The notes under the pieces were generated by a model. It saw nothing but the letters and a program-made list of their open reading frames with translations. It ran no database searches and was not told the origin of the DNA. A stretch of 64,000 nt of DNA. Source: Pseudomonas sp. RGM2987. GTDB lineage: Bacteria; Pseudomonadota; Gammaproteobacteria; Pseudomonadales; Pseudomonadaceae. Shown here one piece after another: positions 1 through 8,626 of the stretch; the first letter of the stretch is position 1; every line of letters begins with the position of its first letter. Both the position numbers and the translations under genes were made by a program. The stretch covers positions 109,060 to 173,059 of the forward strand of contig NZ_JALJDX010000220.1 of assembly GCF_022952855.1 (NCBI RefSeq), given 5' to 3'.

Positions 1-1
1 T

Positions 2-1795
2 CGTCAGAGCGAGCTGCAGATCGGCCCACGGGGCGGGGTGGTCATCGATGACCATTGCCAGACCAGCGACCCGGACATCTACGCCATCGGCGAATGCGCG
101 GCCTGGAATGGCAGCGTCTTCGGCCTGGTCGCACCGGGTTACCAGATGGCCCGCAACGTCGCGGCGCGCCTGTGTGGCGAGCCAGGCGAAGCGTTCACCG
201 GCGCCGACATGTCCACCAAACTCAAGTTGCTCGGCGTGGACGTAGGCTCCATCGGCGACGCCCATGGCAACACACCGGGCTCGCGCAGCTTCCAATTCAT
301 CGATGAAACCAGTGCCAGTTACCGACGGCTGGTGGTGGACGCTGACGGCAAGCGCGTGATCGGCGCGGTGCTGGTGGGCGATAACAGCTACTACGACACC
401 TTGCTGCAATACATGCAGAACGCAATCACCTTGCCCAAGGACGCCGCCAGTCTGATCCTGCCGTCTTCCGAAGGCGCGCCGACCCTGGGCCCGGCTGCGC
501 TGCCGGCCGCAGCCACCATCTGCTCCTGCCACAACGTCACCAAAGGCTCGATCTGCTCGGCCATCGACAGCGGCTGTACCGATCTCGGCCAGCTCAAGTG
601 CGACACCAAGGCCGGCACCGGTTGCGGCGGATGCGCGGCGCTGGTCAAGCAGGTGTTCGAGCATGAGTTGATTGCCCGTGGCGTGACGGTCGATAAAAGC
701 CTGTGCGAACACTTCGCCTACACCCGTCAGGAGTTGTACGCCCTGGTACGTGTGGAAGGCATCATCAGTTTTGAGGAGCTGCTGGCCAAGCACGGTCGCG
801 GACACACCGGCTGCGATTTGTGCAAACCGGCGGTGGGTTCGATCCTCGCGTCGTGCTGGAACCAGCCGATCATGGACCCGTCCCTGGTGCCGTTGCAGGA
901 CACCAACGACACGTTCATGGCGAACATGCAGAAAAACGGCACCTATTCGGTGGTGCCGCGTATCGCCGGCGGCGAAATCACCGCCGACAAGCTGATCGCC
1001 ATCGGCGTGGTCGCGAAGAAATATGACCTGTACACCAAGATCACCGGCGGTCAACGCATCGACCTGTTCGGCGCCCAGTTGCATCAGTTGCCGGACATCT
1101 GGTCCGAGCTGATCGAGGCCGGATTCGAAACGGGCCACGCCTATGGCAAGTCCACCCGTACCGTGAAGTCCTGCGTCGGCAGCACCTGGTGCCGTTATGG
1201 CGTGCAGGACAGTGTGCAAATGGCCCTGACCATCGAGGATCGCTACAAAGGCCTGCGCTCGCCGCACAAGCTCAAGTTTGCGGTCTCCGGTTGCACCCGT
1301 GAGTGCGCCGAGGCCCAGAGCAAGGACGTCGGCGTGATTGCCACCGAGAAGGGCTGGAACCTCTACATCGCTGGCAACGGCGGCATGCGTCCACGTCACG
1401 CCGAGCTGTTCGCCACCGACCTGGATGACGAAACCCTGATCCGCTACATCGACCGCTTCCTGATGTTCTACATCCGCACCGCCGACAAGTTGCAGCGCAC
1501 CTCGGTCTGGCGCGAAAGCCTGGAAGGCGGCCTGGATTACCTCAAGGAGGTGATCATCGACGACAGCCTGGGCCTGGGGGCAGAGCTCGAAGCCCAGATG
1601 CAGTTGGTGGTCGATCGCTACGAATGCGAGTGGGCCAACGCCCTCAAGGATCCGGAAAAACTCAAGCGTTTCCGCACCTTCGTCAACGATGGGCGCGGTG
1701 ACCCCGATGTTCACTTTGTTCGCGAGCGCGGCCAGCGTCGGCCGGTACACGCCGGCGAACTCCACCTGATTCCCGTTACCGAGGAGGTGCTCTGA
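2..1795 (+). CDS. nirB: Assimilatory nitrite reductase large subunit, C-terminal part (5' end outside window)
   Basis: NAD(P)H-dependent siroheme nitrite reductase, reducing nitrite to ammonium in the cytoplasm. The frame is open from base 2, so the N-terminal FAD-binding part lies mostly outside the window. The visible part begins with the end of the pyridine-nucleotide/FAD domain (DPDIYAIGECAAW). Two BFD-like [2Fe-2S] segments follow (CSCHNVTKG...CGGC and GHTGCDLCKPAVG), then the nitrite/sulfite reductase ferredoxin-like half domain. The siroheme/4Fe-4S cysteines are in SCVGSTWCRYG and SGCTRECAEA. The stop overlaps the nirD start by one base, so the two subunits are co-translated. Confidence 0.96.
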   Translation, partial: RQSELQIGPRGGVVIDDHCQTSDPDIYAIGECAAWNGSVFGLVAPGYQMARNVAARLCGEPGEAFTGADMSTKLKLLGVDVGSIGDAHGNTPGSRSFQFIDETSASYRRLVVDADGKRVIGAVLVGDNSYYDTLLQYMQNAITLPKDAASLILPSSEGAPTLGPAALPAAATICSCHNVTKGSICSAIDSGCTDLGQLKCDTKAGTGCGGCAALVKQVFEHELIARGVTVDKSLCEHFAYTRQELYALVRVEGIISFEELLAKHGRGHTGCDLCKPAVGSILASCWNQPIMDPSLVPLQDTNDTFMANMQKNGTYSVVPRIAGGEITADKLIAIGVVAKKYDLYTKITGGQRIDLFGAQLHQLPDIWSELIEAGFETGHAYGKSTRTVKSCVGSTWCRYGVQDSVQMALTIEDRYKGLRSPHKLKFAVSGCTRECAEAQSKDVGVIATEKGWNLYIAGNGGMRPRHAELFATDLDDETLIRYIDRFLMFYIRTADKLQRTSVWRESLEGGLDYLKEVIIDDSLGLGAELEAQMQLVVDRYECEWANALKDPEKLKRFRTFVNDGRGDPDVHFVRERGQRRPVHAGELHLIPVTEEVL

Positions 1796-2181
1796 TGAGC
1801 CAGTCAAACGTCGTTCGCATGCCCACCCGCGATGCAGCCCGGGAACCGCTCCAGTGGCGCGCCCTGTGCACCCGCGAGGACCTGGTCCCCAACTCCGGCG
1901 TGGTCGCCTGGCACGACGGCAGTCAGGTCGCGCTGCTGTACCTGCCAGAACAACAGGACAAGCCGCTATACGCCATCGACAACCGCGACCCCAAGTCCGG
2001 CGCGAACGTGATCGGTCGCGGCCTGTTGGGCAACATCAAGGGTGAGCTGGTGATTGCCTCGCCGATGTACAAGCAGCATTTCCGTCTCGAAGACGGTCAT
2101 TGCCTGGAGTATCCGGAGCAGAGCCTGCGGGTCTGGCCGGTGCGGTTGAATGGGAATGTGGTGGAAATCGGCGAAGACTGA
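1795..2181 (+). CDS. nirD: Nitrite reductase small subunit
   Basis: The 128-residue small subunit of the NirBD reductase. It has the Rieske-like fold of the NirD family but lacks the Cys-x-His cluster ligands: the region where they would sit reads AIDNRDPKSGA and then ASPMYKQHF. This is normal for NirD, which is thought to be structural. It starts on the last base of the nirB stop (TGATG), and length and position are typical. A BIME follows at once, so the nir transcript probably ends or is processed there. Confidence 0.95.
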   Translation: MSQSNVVRMPTRDAAREPLQWRALCTREDLVPNSGVVAWHDGSQVALLYLPEQQDKPLYAIDNRDPKSGANVIGRGLLGNIKGELVIASPMYKQHFRLEDGHCLEYPEQSLRVWPVRLNGNVVEIGED

Positions 2182-2199
2182 TCCGGAGTCGGCGCTTTT

Positions 2200-2307
2200 G
2201 TGGCGAGGGAGCTTGCTCCCGCTGGGCTGCGAAGCGGCCCCAAAATCCTGCGGGCGCTGCGCACTGGTGCGCCAGCCCGGCCAAGCGGGAGCAAGCTCCC
2301 TCGCCAC
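2200..2307. repeat. BIME (two inverted REPs, GTGGCGAGGGAGCTTGCTCCC type)
   Basis: A REP begins at 2200 and its inverted partner ends at 2307. The inner arms (GCTGGGCTGCGAAGC and its counterpart) also pair partly. It fills the gap between nirD and the CBS-domain gene. Confidence 0.9.
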
Positions 2308-2364
2308 AGGGAGCGTATGTGGTTCGAGTCCTGTTGTTCTGTTAACTGAAGCTGGGGATTAGCA

Positions 2365-2805
2365 ATGAAAACCGCCGCTCAACTGGTGAAACTCAAAAGT
2401 GTGCAGAACCAGCAGGTCCACAGCATCGCGCCGCAGCAGACGGTGCTGGAGGCCTTGCAGATCATGGCCGAGAAAAACGTCGGCGCGCTGCCGGTGATCG
2501 AAGACGGCCAGGTGGTCGGTGTATTCAGCGAGCGCGATTATGCGCGCAAGATGGTGCTGCACGGACGCTCATCGGTGGGCACGCCGGTTCGCACGATCAT
2601 GAGCACGCCAGTGATTACCGCCGACAGCCAGCAAAGTATCGAGCGCTGCATGGAAGTCATGACCGACAGCCACCTGCGGCATTTGCCGGTGCTGGACAAC
2701 GGGCAACTGATCGGATTGCTGTCCATTGGCGACCTGGTGAAACAAGCCATCGTCGAACAGGCCGACCTGATTCGCCAGCTTGAGCATTACATTCGCGGGC
2801 ATTGA
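2365..2805 (+). CDS. CBS-domain protein (two CBS motifs)
   Basis: A 146-residue protein made almost only of a tandem CBS pair, at about residues 12-65 and 78-135. Family-typical stretches are MAEKNVGALPVIEDGQVVGVF and LRHLPVLDNGQLIGLLSIGDL. Such Bateman modules bind adenosyl nucleotides (AMP, ATP, NADH) and act as energy sensors, and stand-alone versions are common in Pseudomonas. There is no signal peptide or membrane segment, so it should be cytoplasmic. It lies 57 bp after a BIME downstream of nirBD and is probably a separate transcript. Its partner is unknown. Confidence 0.88.
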   Translation: MKTAAQLVKLKSVQNQQVHSIAPQQTVLEALQIMAEKNVGALPVIEDGQVVGVFSERDYARKMVLHGRSSVGTPVRTIMSTPVITADSQQSIERCMEVMTDSHLRHLPVLDNGQLIGLLSIGDLVKQAIVEQADLIRQLEHYIRGH

Positions 2806-2834
2806 GTGCCGAGGCGCCTGAGTACTGCTTTTCC

Positions 2835-2961
2835 GTGGCGAGGGGATTTATCCCCGCTGGGCTGCGTAGCAGCCCCAAAACAGTCGGTCGACCCAAAAGG
2901 TGAGCCCTATGAACCGTGTGGGGGCGCTTCGCACCCCAGCGGGGATAAATCCCCTCGCCAC
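2835..2961. repeat. BIME, GTGGCGAGGGGATTTATCCCC variant
   Basis: Two inverted REP copies, 2835 to about 2875 and about 2930 to 2961. Their core is GAGGGGATTTATCCCC instead of the more usual GAGGGAGCTTGCTCCC. It lies between the convergent CBS gene and response-regulator gene. Confidence 0.88.
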
Positions 2962-2994
2962 AAGGTATTTGCGTGCACAGGGGCTGAGTGTTTT

Positions 2995-3462
2995 TCAGAC
3001 CGGATCGGCGGCTGGCCGATGCTGGCGCAGCAGCTCGATGTCCGCCGAAGGCACCCGCTCGCGCAACGCCTTGTAGAGCGCGCGGGTTTCCAGCAGGTTC
3101 CAGACCCGCAGCATGGTTTCCAGCGCATCCAGGGGTTTGCTGATGAAGTCCCGGGCGCCGAGGGCCAGGGCGCGCAGGCGAGTGTCGCGGGTGGCGTCGG
3201 CGGTGAGCACCAGGATCGGCAGGTAGTCGTTGGCCGGGATGCGCCGGTTCAGCTGTTCGAGCACGGCGAAGCCATCGAACGCCGGCATGTGCAGGTCGAG
3301 GATGACCAGGTCCGGCTCGAAGCTGTTGAACAGGTCGAGGGCGCGCAAGGGTTCAGTGCTGCTGAGCACGTTATGCAGGCCTTCGCGGGCGAGTAATTGT
3401 TCCATCAGATCCAGGTTGGGACGCTGGTCGTCGACGATCAGGATGCGCAAGTCACGATTCAT
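2995..3462 (-). CDS. Stand-alone response regulator (receiver domain only)
   Basis: A 155-residue CheY-like protein. The receiver fold spans about residues 5-125, with acidic pair VDDQ near residue 11 and phospho-acceptor Asp56 in LVILDLHMP. The Thr is in LVLTADAT and the Lys in FISKPLD. After a short helical tail (about 126-155) there is no output domain. Its start codon overlaps the stop of the hybrid kinase gene upstream (3459-3462), so the kinase is its likely phosphodonor. The partner it controls cannot be deduced. Confidence 0.93.
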   Translation of the reverse strand: MNRDLRILIVDDQRPNLDLMEQLLAREGLHNVLSSTEPLRALDLFNSFEPDLVILDLHMPAFDGFAVLEQLNRRIPANDYLPILVLTADATRDTRLRALALGARDFISKPLDALETMLRVWNLLETRALYKALRERVPSADIELLRQHRPAADPV

Positions 3463-5777
3463 GCGGGCTCCGGTAAGTAGTGCTCTAGATGGCCCAGGAA
3501 GGCCTGGATATGAATCGGTTTGGTCAGGATCGCGGTGGCGCCGGCATCACGCAGCGCCCGGTGAGTCAGGTCGTTGGCATCGGCGGTGAGCATCAGTACC
3601 GGCGTGGACGCCGTAGCCCGGGATAGGCGCAGACGCCGCAGCACCTCCAGGCCCTCCAGGTCGGGCAGGGTGACGTCCAGCAGGATCAGTTGCGGCGCGT
3701 GCTGGCGAGCCAGGTCCAGGCCCATCTGGCCTTGCATGCTCGACAGCAACTGGATGCCCGGCCGACGCTGCATCAGCGTCTCGATCAGCGCCAGGCTCGA
3801 CAGGTTGTCTTCGATGCACAGGACTTTGCCGTGGTACTCCACCGGTGGGCGTGCCACCGCCAGCGCGGCGATCGGCGGCAAATGCGGGCTCACCACATGG
3901 GCGCCCGGCAATTGCAGCGTAAAGCAGCAACCCTGTCCCGGTTCACTGCGGACTTGAAGGCTGCCCTGCATCATCTCCAGCAGGCTTTTGCTCAAGGACA
4001 GGCCCAGGCCGGTGCCTTCGACCTGCGGATCGGCACCGAGGCGCTCGAACGGCTTGAACAATCGGTCCAGCTGTTCAGCCGCAATGCCATGGCCGGTGTC
4101 ACTGACCGCAATGCTCACCTGGCGGTCCCGGACGCTGACCTCAATGCGCACTTCGCCGCCGGGTCGGTTGTACTTGATGGCGTTGGACAACAGGTTGAGC
4201 AACACCTGTACCAGACGCTGGCGGTCGGCAAGCACGCCGTTGTCATCCGGCAGCAGGGGCAGCTCGGCCAGCTGGATCCCGGCATCGGCCGCCATCGGTG
4301 AAACCAGCGTCAGGGCTTCATGCAGCACGCTGGCAAGCGCAATCGGCTCGATGTTCAGCGGCAGGCGACCGGCTTCGATCCGGGCGATGTCCAGCACCTC
4401 GTTGATCAACCCGAGCAAATGCTGGCCGGCGCGCAGGATATGGCTGACCTGGGGCCGCTGGCCGGCGCTGGAATCCATGTCCAGCAGTTGGGCAAAACCG
4501 AGGATGGCGTTGAGCGGCGTGCGCAGTTCGTGGCTCATGCGCGACAGGAATTCGCTCTTGGCCCGACTGGCGCTTTCGGCTTCTTCGCGGGCGGTGCGCA
4601 GGGCGATCTCGGCGGCGCGCCGGTCGGTGATGTCGCGGGTGATCTTGGAAAAACCGCGCAGGGCGCCGGTGCTGTCGTACTGGGCGGTGATCACGACGCT
4701 GGCCCAGAAGCGGCTGCCGTCCTTGCGACAGCGCCAGCCTTCCTCCATGTAATGACCGTCGCGGGTGGCTTCGCGCAGGGCCAGGTCCGGGTGCGCCGGG
4801 CATTCTTCAGGCAGATAGAACAGCGAGAAATGTCGACCGAGGATTTCCTGCTCGGTGTAGCCCTTGATCCGTTCGGCGCCGGCATTCCAGGTGGTGACGT
4901 AGCCTCGGGCGTCGAGGGCGAAGATCCCGTAGTCCTTGACCCCGTCGATGATCAGCCGCAGGCGCTCTTCGTTATCGCGCAGGGCTCGCTCGCGTTCGGC
5001 AAGCAGTTGCCCGGCTTCCACCAGCCGGGTGCCGAGCTGGCCGATTTCGTCCTGCTCCGGCGGTTGCGGCAACAAGGGTTGGCCCAATGCCAGGCGCTGG
5101 GCATTGCCTTGCACCTGCTGAACCCGGGCGACAATCCCCTTGGACAGAAACAGCACCGCGACGATGGCCCCCAGCAGCCCGCACATGGCCGCGAGCAGAG
5201 TGGCGAACAACAGCCGCATGCGGGTCGCCGAGGCCGCGGCGCTGCGCTCGGCGAGCAGGCCATCCTCGCGTATGCGCATGGCGCTGATCTGCTCGCGCAG
5301 CACGTCCAGCACCTGTTTGTTCTCGATCAGGATCGCAGTGATTGCCTCCGGGTCGTCGCGCCGGCCGTTGCGCAAGGCCAGCAGGCCGTCGAGTTTGTCG
5401 GCGATCAGCGGGGTGATGGTCTGCAGGTGCTCGCGCATCCTGGGGTCGCGGATGTTGTGGTCCAGGCGCTGCAACGCAGCCTGGATCAGCGGCGTTGCCT
5501 GTTCGTAGCTGGGCAGGAAATCCTCGCGCCGGGTCAACAGATAACCGCGCACGCTGGCCGCCGCCTCGGCCAGCAGGGTATGCACGGTCTGGATATCACC
5601 CTGGACCAGCAATACCCGGCGCACGTCCTCTTCGGCCCGCGCGGTCTGGCGTTCGGTGATGTAGATCAGCACCAGCGACAGCAACAGGACCACCAGCGGC
5701 AAGGAAATCACCACCAGTGCCTTGCCACGTAATGGCAGGTCGGCCCAACGGCGGGCTGCAAGAAACCTCATGGCCAT
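3459..5777 (-). CDS. Hybrid sensor histidine kinase (TM-CHASE3-TM-PAS-HisKA-HATPase-REC)
   Basis: A 772-residue inner-membrane kinase. TM1 is about residues 20-42 and a periplasmic CHASE3-like helical region about 43-190. TM2 is about 192-214, followed by a short HAMP-like linker. A PAS domain runs about 270-385 (DGVKDYGIFALDARG). The HisKA box is FLSRMSHELRTPLNAILG near 412, followed by HATPase with N, G1 and G2 boxes (DTGHGIAAEQ, GTGLGLSLS). A C-terminal receiver has Asp in LILLDVTLPD. The first ATG overlaps the stop of the LuxR-type regulator by 10 bases; an in-frame ATG six bases later (5771) is the alternative start. The signal sensed is unknown. Confidence 0.93.
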   Translation of the reverse strand: MAMRFLAARRWADLPLRGKALVVISLPLVVLLLSLVLIYITERQTARAEEDVRRVLLVQGDIQTVHTLLAEAAASVRGYLLTRREDFLPSYEQATPLIQAALQRLDHNIRDPRMREHLQTITPLIADKLDGLLALRNGRRDDPEAITAILIENKQVLDVLREQISAMRIREDGLLAERSAAASATRMRLLFATLLAAMCGLLGAIVAVLFLSKGIVARVQQVQGNAQRLALGQPLLPQPPEQDEIGQLGTRLVEAGQLLAERERALRDNEERLRLIIDGVKDYGIFALDARGYVTTWNAGAERIKGYTEQEILGRHFSLFYLPEECPAHPDLALREATRDGHYMEEGWRCRKDGSRFWASVVITAQYDSTGALRGFSKITRDITDRRAAEIALRTAREEAESASRAKSEFLSRMSHELRTPLNAILGFAQLLDMDSSAGQRPQVSHILRAGQHLLGLINEVLDIARIEAGRLPLNIEPIALASVLHEALTLVSPMAADAGIQLAELPLLPDDNGVLADRQRLVQVLLNLLSNAIKYNRPGGEVRIEVSVRDRQVSIAVSDTGHGIAAEQLDRLFKPFERLGADPQVEGTGLGLSLSKSLLEMMQGSLQVRSEPGQGCCFTLQLPGAHVVSPHLPPIAALAVARPPVEYHGKVLCIEDNLSSLALIETLMQRRPGIQLLSSMQGQMGLDLARQHAPQLILLDVTLPDLEGLEVLRRLRLSRATASTPVLMLTADANDLTHRALRDAGATAILTKPIHIQAFLGHLEHYLPEPA

Positions 5778-6436
5778 TGCCCGGCAGGTTGCGCCACCAG
5801 CCCCAGGGCGACGCCGCGCACCGCAGCCTGGGTCCGGTCGGCGGCCCCCAGCTTGCCGATCACCCGCTCCACATGGGCCTTGGCGGTACCCGGGGCGATG
5901 CCGAGTTTCTCGCCGATTTCGCGATTACTGAATCCGCCCGCCACCAGCCCCAGGACCTGGCGCTCACGTGCGGTCAGCGCCTGGACCGGTGTCGCACCGC
6001 CGGCACCGCGTTCGGCCATGCGCCGCAGCAGGCGGGCGCTGACGGAACTGTTCAAGGCCTCCTCGCCCTGGGCAACCCGCTGGAGGGCGGCCAGCACTTC
6101 ATCGCGGCTGGCATCCTTGAGCAAATAACCCACGGCGCCGGCGCTGATGGCGGCTTCGAGGTGATCGGGGCTGTCGTCCATGGTGAAGATCACCACTTTG
6201 ATTGCCGGCTGGCGCTTTTGCAGGATGCGCGCCGCGCCGAGGCCGTTAAGGACCGGCATGCGGATGTCGAGAATTGCGATGTCCGGCGCCAGGCGTTCGC
6301 ACAGATCGAGGGCTTCCTGGCCATCGCGGGCCTGGCCGACTACTTCGAACCCGGGAATCCCGGCGAGCATGCTGACGAAGCCGGTGCGGGTCACCTCGTG
6401 ATCGTCGGCCAACAGCAGGCGCAGAGGGCGATTCAT
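5768..6436 (-). CDS. NarL/FixJ-family response regulator
   Basis: A 222-residue DNA-binding response regulator. The receiver spans about residues 4-120 with phospho-acceptor Asp57 (IAILDIRMP) and Lys in GYLLKDAS. A LuxR-type helix-turn-helix follows at about 150-210 (LTARERQVLGLVAGG, then SNREIGEKLGIAPGTAKAHV). I chose the ATG at 6436 because MNRPLRLLLADD is the classical N terminus. The frame is open upstream but overlaps the kinase gene. It overlaps the stop of the upstream GAF kinase by four bases, so those two form a cognate pair. Confidence 0.94.
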   Translation of the reverse strand: MNRPLRLLLADDHEVTRTGFVSMLAGIPGFEVVGQARDGQEALDLCERLAPDIAILDIRMPVLNGLGAARILQKRQPAIKVVIFTMDDSPDHLEAAISAGAVGYLLKDASRDEVLAALQRVAQGEEALNSSVSARLLRRMAERGAGGATPVQALTARERQVLGLVAGGFSNREIGEKLGIAPGTAKAHVERVIGKLGAADRTQAAVRGVALGLVAQPAGQWP

Positions 6437-7617
6437 GGTTGTACTCCGTGGGCCGGCAGCGGCACGCTGGCGAGCAGGCGGGTGCCGGCGCCGGGTTGAC
6501 TGCTGCAATTGAAATGTCCGCCGAGCAGGTTGGCGCGCTCCTGCATCGCCGCCAGCCCCAGATGACAGGTGCCGTTGGTCTCGATGGGTTGCTCCAGGGC
6601 AAAGCCGCGACCGTCGTCCTGCACCCGCAGCGCGGCGCGGCCGTCCGCTATCGAAAGTCCCAGGCGTACGTGACTGGCGTGGGCGTGCTTGAGAATATTG
6701 TTGATGCCTTCCTGGGCGATGCGAAACAGGGCGATCTCCGTGTGGCCCGGCAGGCGAGCGCCGCTGTGTTCGGCCCACTCCACCGTCAGGCCGACGTCGC
6801 GCAAGCGGTCCGCCTCCTTGTCGACGGCTTTATACAGGCCGAAATCATCCAGCACATGGGGGCGCAGGCCGCCGATCAATTGCCGGCCTTCGCCGACGCA
6901 GCCTTGGGCCAGGTCGAGGATGCCGCGCAGCTCATGAGCCAGTTCCGATGGCAAGGATGGGCAGCGTCCGGCGAACCCCTGCAAGCGTTGATGCAGCCCG
7001 GCCAGGTTCTGCGCCAGCCCGTCGTGCAGGTCGTAGGCCACGCGCTTGCGCTCATCCTCCTGGGCGCTGAACAAGCGATGGACCAGTTCGGACATGGTGC
7101 GCTCCCGGGCCTGGAGCGCTTCGAGCAGGCGACTGTTTTCCAGATGGGCCGCCAGTAATGTCGCCAGTAATTGCAGCGACTCGATGTCTTCGTTGTCCGG
7201 CGCGCCCAGGGCCACGCTGTTGCCCAGCATCAACGCCCCGAACTGGGCACCGTCAGAGCCACGCAATGGCACACGCAAGACCTGGGGCAGGGCGCTGCCA
7301 GGGTGCCCTTGCCATTGCGGTGTGGGTGAAGGCTGCTGGGCCAGGCTGGCGAGCAGCTCGATCCGTTCGCTGCTGCCATGGCTGGCGAGGGCATGCGGCG
7401 GCTGATCAGACGCCCACTCCAACAGCAGGCCATGGTCCATCGCCATGAACGCACACGCCCGCTGCACGACCCGTTGGCGCATTTGCGCCAATGGCAGTTG
7501 AGTCAGCTCATGGCCGGTGCCCAGCAGCAGGCCCAGGCGCGCGGCACGGCTTTGCGATTGGCGGTATTGCGTACGGATCGCCAGGGCGCTACCGGGGTCC
7601 AGCGGTGGGCTTTGCAT
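6433..7617 (-). CDS. GAF-domain sensor histidine kinase (HisKA_3 type)
   Basis: A 394-residue NarX/DegS-class kinase without membrane segments. A GAF-like sensor region spans about residues 35-165, a coiled linker about 170-195, and the H-box (RKRVAYDLHDGLAQNL) about 195-212. The HATPase domain follows (IAQEGINNILKHAHA, VQDDGRGF). The start at 7617 is preceded by CTGGAG at good spacing; the frame stays open far upstream but runs antisense to the next gene. It is the first gene of a four-gene overlapping run. Soluble, so it probably senses a cytoplasmic ligand or redox cue. Confidence 0.92.
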   Translation of the reverse strand: MQSPPLDPGSALAIRTQYRQSQSRAARLGLLLGTGHELTQLPLAQMRQRVVQRACAFMAMDHGLLLEWASDQPPHALASHGSSERIELLASLAQQPSPTPQWQGHPGSALPQVLRVPLRGSDGAQFGALMLGNSVALGAPDNEDIESLQLLATLLAAHLENSRLLEALQARERTMSELVHRLFSAQEDERKRVAYDLHDGLAQNLAGLHQRLQGFAGRCPSLPSELAHELRGILDLAQGCVGEGRQLIGGLRPHVLDDFGLYKAVDKEADRLRDVGLTVEWAEHSGARLPGHTEIALFRIAQEGINNILKHAHASHVRLGLSIADGRAALRVQDDGRGFALEQPIETNGTCHLGLAAMQERANLLGGHFNCSSQPGAGTRLLASVPLPAHGVQP

Positions 7618-7775
7618 CGGGAAGCTCCAGCATGAAGGGAGTGCTCGGGTTTGCGGTAAGTCATTAAAACCTGTCACTGGCACCGGGCCTATCTGCCGAA
7701 TGGCATAGGCGATACACACCGGTTGGCCGATGGCGCAGGCGGCGAGTGCCGGCAAAGTGGGGCCACTCAACACCG

Positions 7776-7816
7776 TGCATTGAAACCTCTGCATTGAAAC
7801 CCCTGCATTGAAACCC
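7776..7816. repeat. Three tandem copies of TGCATTGAAACCYC
   Basis: Units at 7776-7789, 7790-7803 and 7804-7816, differing by one base. The array ends 14 bases before the ATG at 7831 and abuts its AAAGGAA ribosome-binding site, so it lies in the 5' untranslated region or promoter. Confidence 0.9.
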
Positions 7817-7830
7817 AAAGGAACGCTTCG

Positions 7831-8352
7831 ATGAAAATGAAAACCCTCGCCCTTGCCGCTTTTTTTGTACTGACCACGCCCTTCGTCCACGCCGCCGATG
7901 CCACGCCTTATGTGTATCGCACCGTGGCCGAACAGCCCAAGAATGTGAATGACCAGGAAATTGCGGGGCTGTTCGATAAGTGGAACGCCACCCTGAAGAC
8001 TGGCAGCGCCAGTGCCGTGACCAGCCTTTACGCGCCGGATGCGATGTTGCAACCGACTGTTTCCAACAAGGTGCGCACCACACCGGCAGAGATCCAGGAT
8101 TATTTTGACCATTTCCTGATGAACAAGCCGGTCGGCACGATCAACTTCCGCGAAATCCGTCATATGGGCCCCGATGCGGCGATGGACAGCGGGGTGTATA
8201 CCTTCACCCTGACCAACGCCGATGGCAGCAAAAGAGACGTGCAGGCGCGCTACACCTTCCTCTACGAGCGTCTGAACGGCCAGTGGAAGATCCTCAACCA
8301 TCACTCTTCGGCGATGCCGGAAGTGCCGAAGGTCCTGCACGCCAGCCACTGA
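7831..8352 (+). CDS. Exported SgcJ/EcaC-family (SnoaL/NTF2-like, DUF4440) protein
   Basis: A 173-residue protein. A signal peptide (residues 1-21, cut near FVHAAD) is followed by an NTF2-like alpha+beta fold at about 42-165 (VNDQEIAGLFDKWNATLKTG, then YERLNGQWKILNHHSS). The family is called SgcJ/EcaC oxidoreductase in databases but an enzymatic activity is generally not shown. The RBS AAAGGAA precedes the ATG. It is divergent from the kinase gene at 7617, and the 213 bp between them carry the triplet repeat. It is probably periplasmic; no partner is evident. Confidence 0.87.
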   Translation: MKMKTLALAAFFVLTTPFVHAADATPYVYRTVAEQPKNVNDQEIAGLFDKWNATLKTGSASAVTSLYAPDAMLQPTVSNKVRTTPAEIQDYFDHFLMNKPVGTINFREIRHMGPDAAMDSGVYTFTLTNADGSKRDVQARYTFLYERLNGQWKILNHHSSAMPEVPKVLHASH

Positions 8353-8406
8353 TCTACGGCGGGGTCTGAGTTTGTCTGGCCTGACGCCATCGTCGGATCG
8401 CCGCCC

Positions 8407-8511
8407 GGAGCAAGCTCAGCTCCCACAGAGCGCTGTGTTGTAGCGCTTTCGAGGTGACTCATTTCTACGGTGGCGAGGGAGCTTGCTCCCGCTGGACTGC
8501 GAAGCAGGCCC
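8407..8511. repeat. Degenerate REP pair
   Basis: A broken REP (CCCGGAGCAAGCTCAGCTCCCACAG, near 8405-8429, cited here only as a location) and a full REP arm starting GTGGCGAGGGAGCTTGCTCCC at 8470. The second REP lacks its usual inverted partner. Confidence 0.7.
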
Positions 8512-8582
8512 CTCGCAATCTTCCCTCAATCCGCAAAAACGCCGCATCCGACGCCAAGCCTCTGGAACCCCTCGCAAGTATT

Positions 8583-8601
8583 AATTAGAATCACTCTCAT
8601 T
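8583..8601 (+). promoter_or_regulatory. Fur-box-like operator
   Basis: AATTAGAATCACTCTCATT closely matches the Pseudomonas Fur box (AATGAGAATNATTCTCATT, a 19-bp inverted repeat). It ends 25 bases before the sigma-factor ATG, the expected place for iron repression of a FecI-type gene. Confidence 0.82.
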
Positions 8602-8626
8602 AAAGACCTTGCGCAGGCCTCCAGAC

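Noticed and set aside
2200..2307. Rho-independent terminator after nirD
   Set aside because: The hairpin is the standard REP palindrome and lacks a T-run; better described as a BIME.
4320..5732. A 470-codon plus-strand frame over the hybrid kinase
   Set aside because: The minus strand encodes a well-conserved kinase; the plus frame has no recognisable domain and a biased, His/Gln-rich composition.
7618..8349. Extension of the GAF-kinase frame through the SgcJ/EcaC gene
   Set aside because: The extension has no kinase-related sequence, runs antisense to a gene with signal peptide and RBS, and a good RBS precedes the ATG at 7617.
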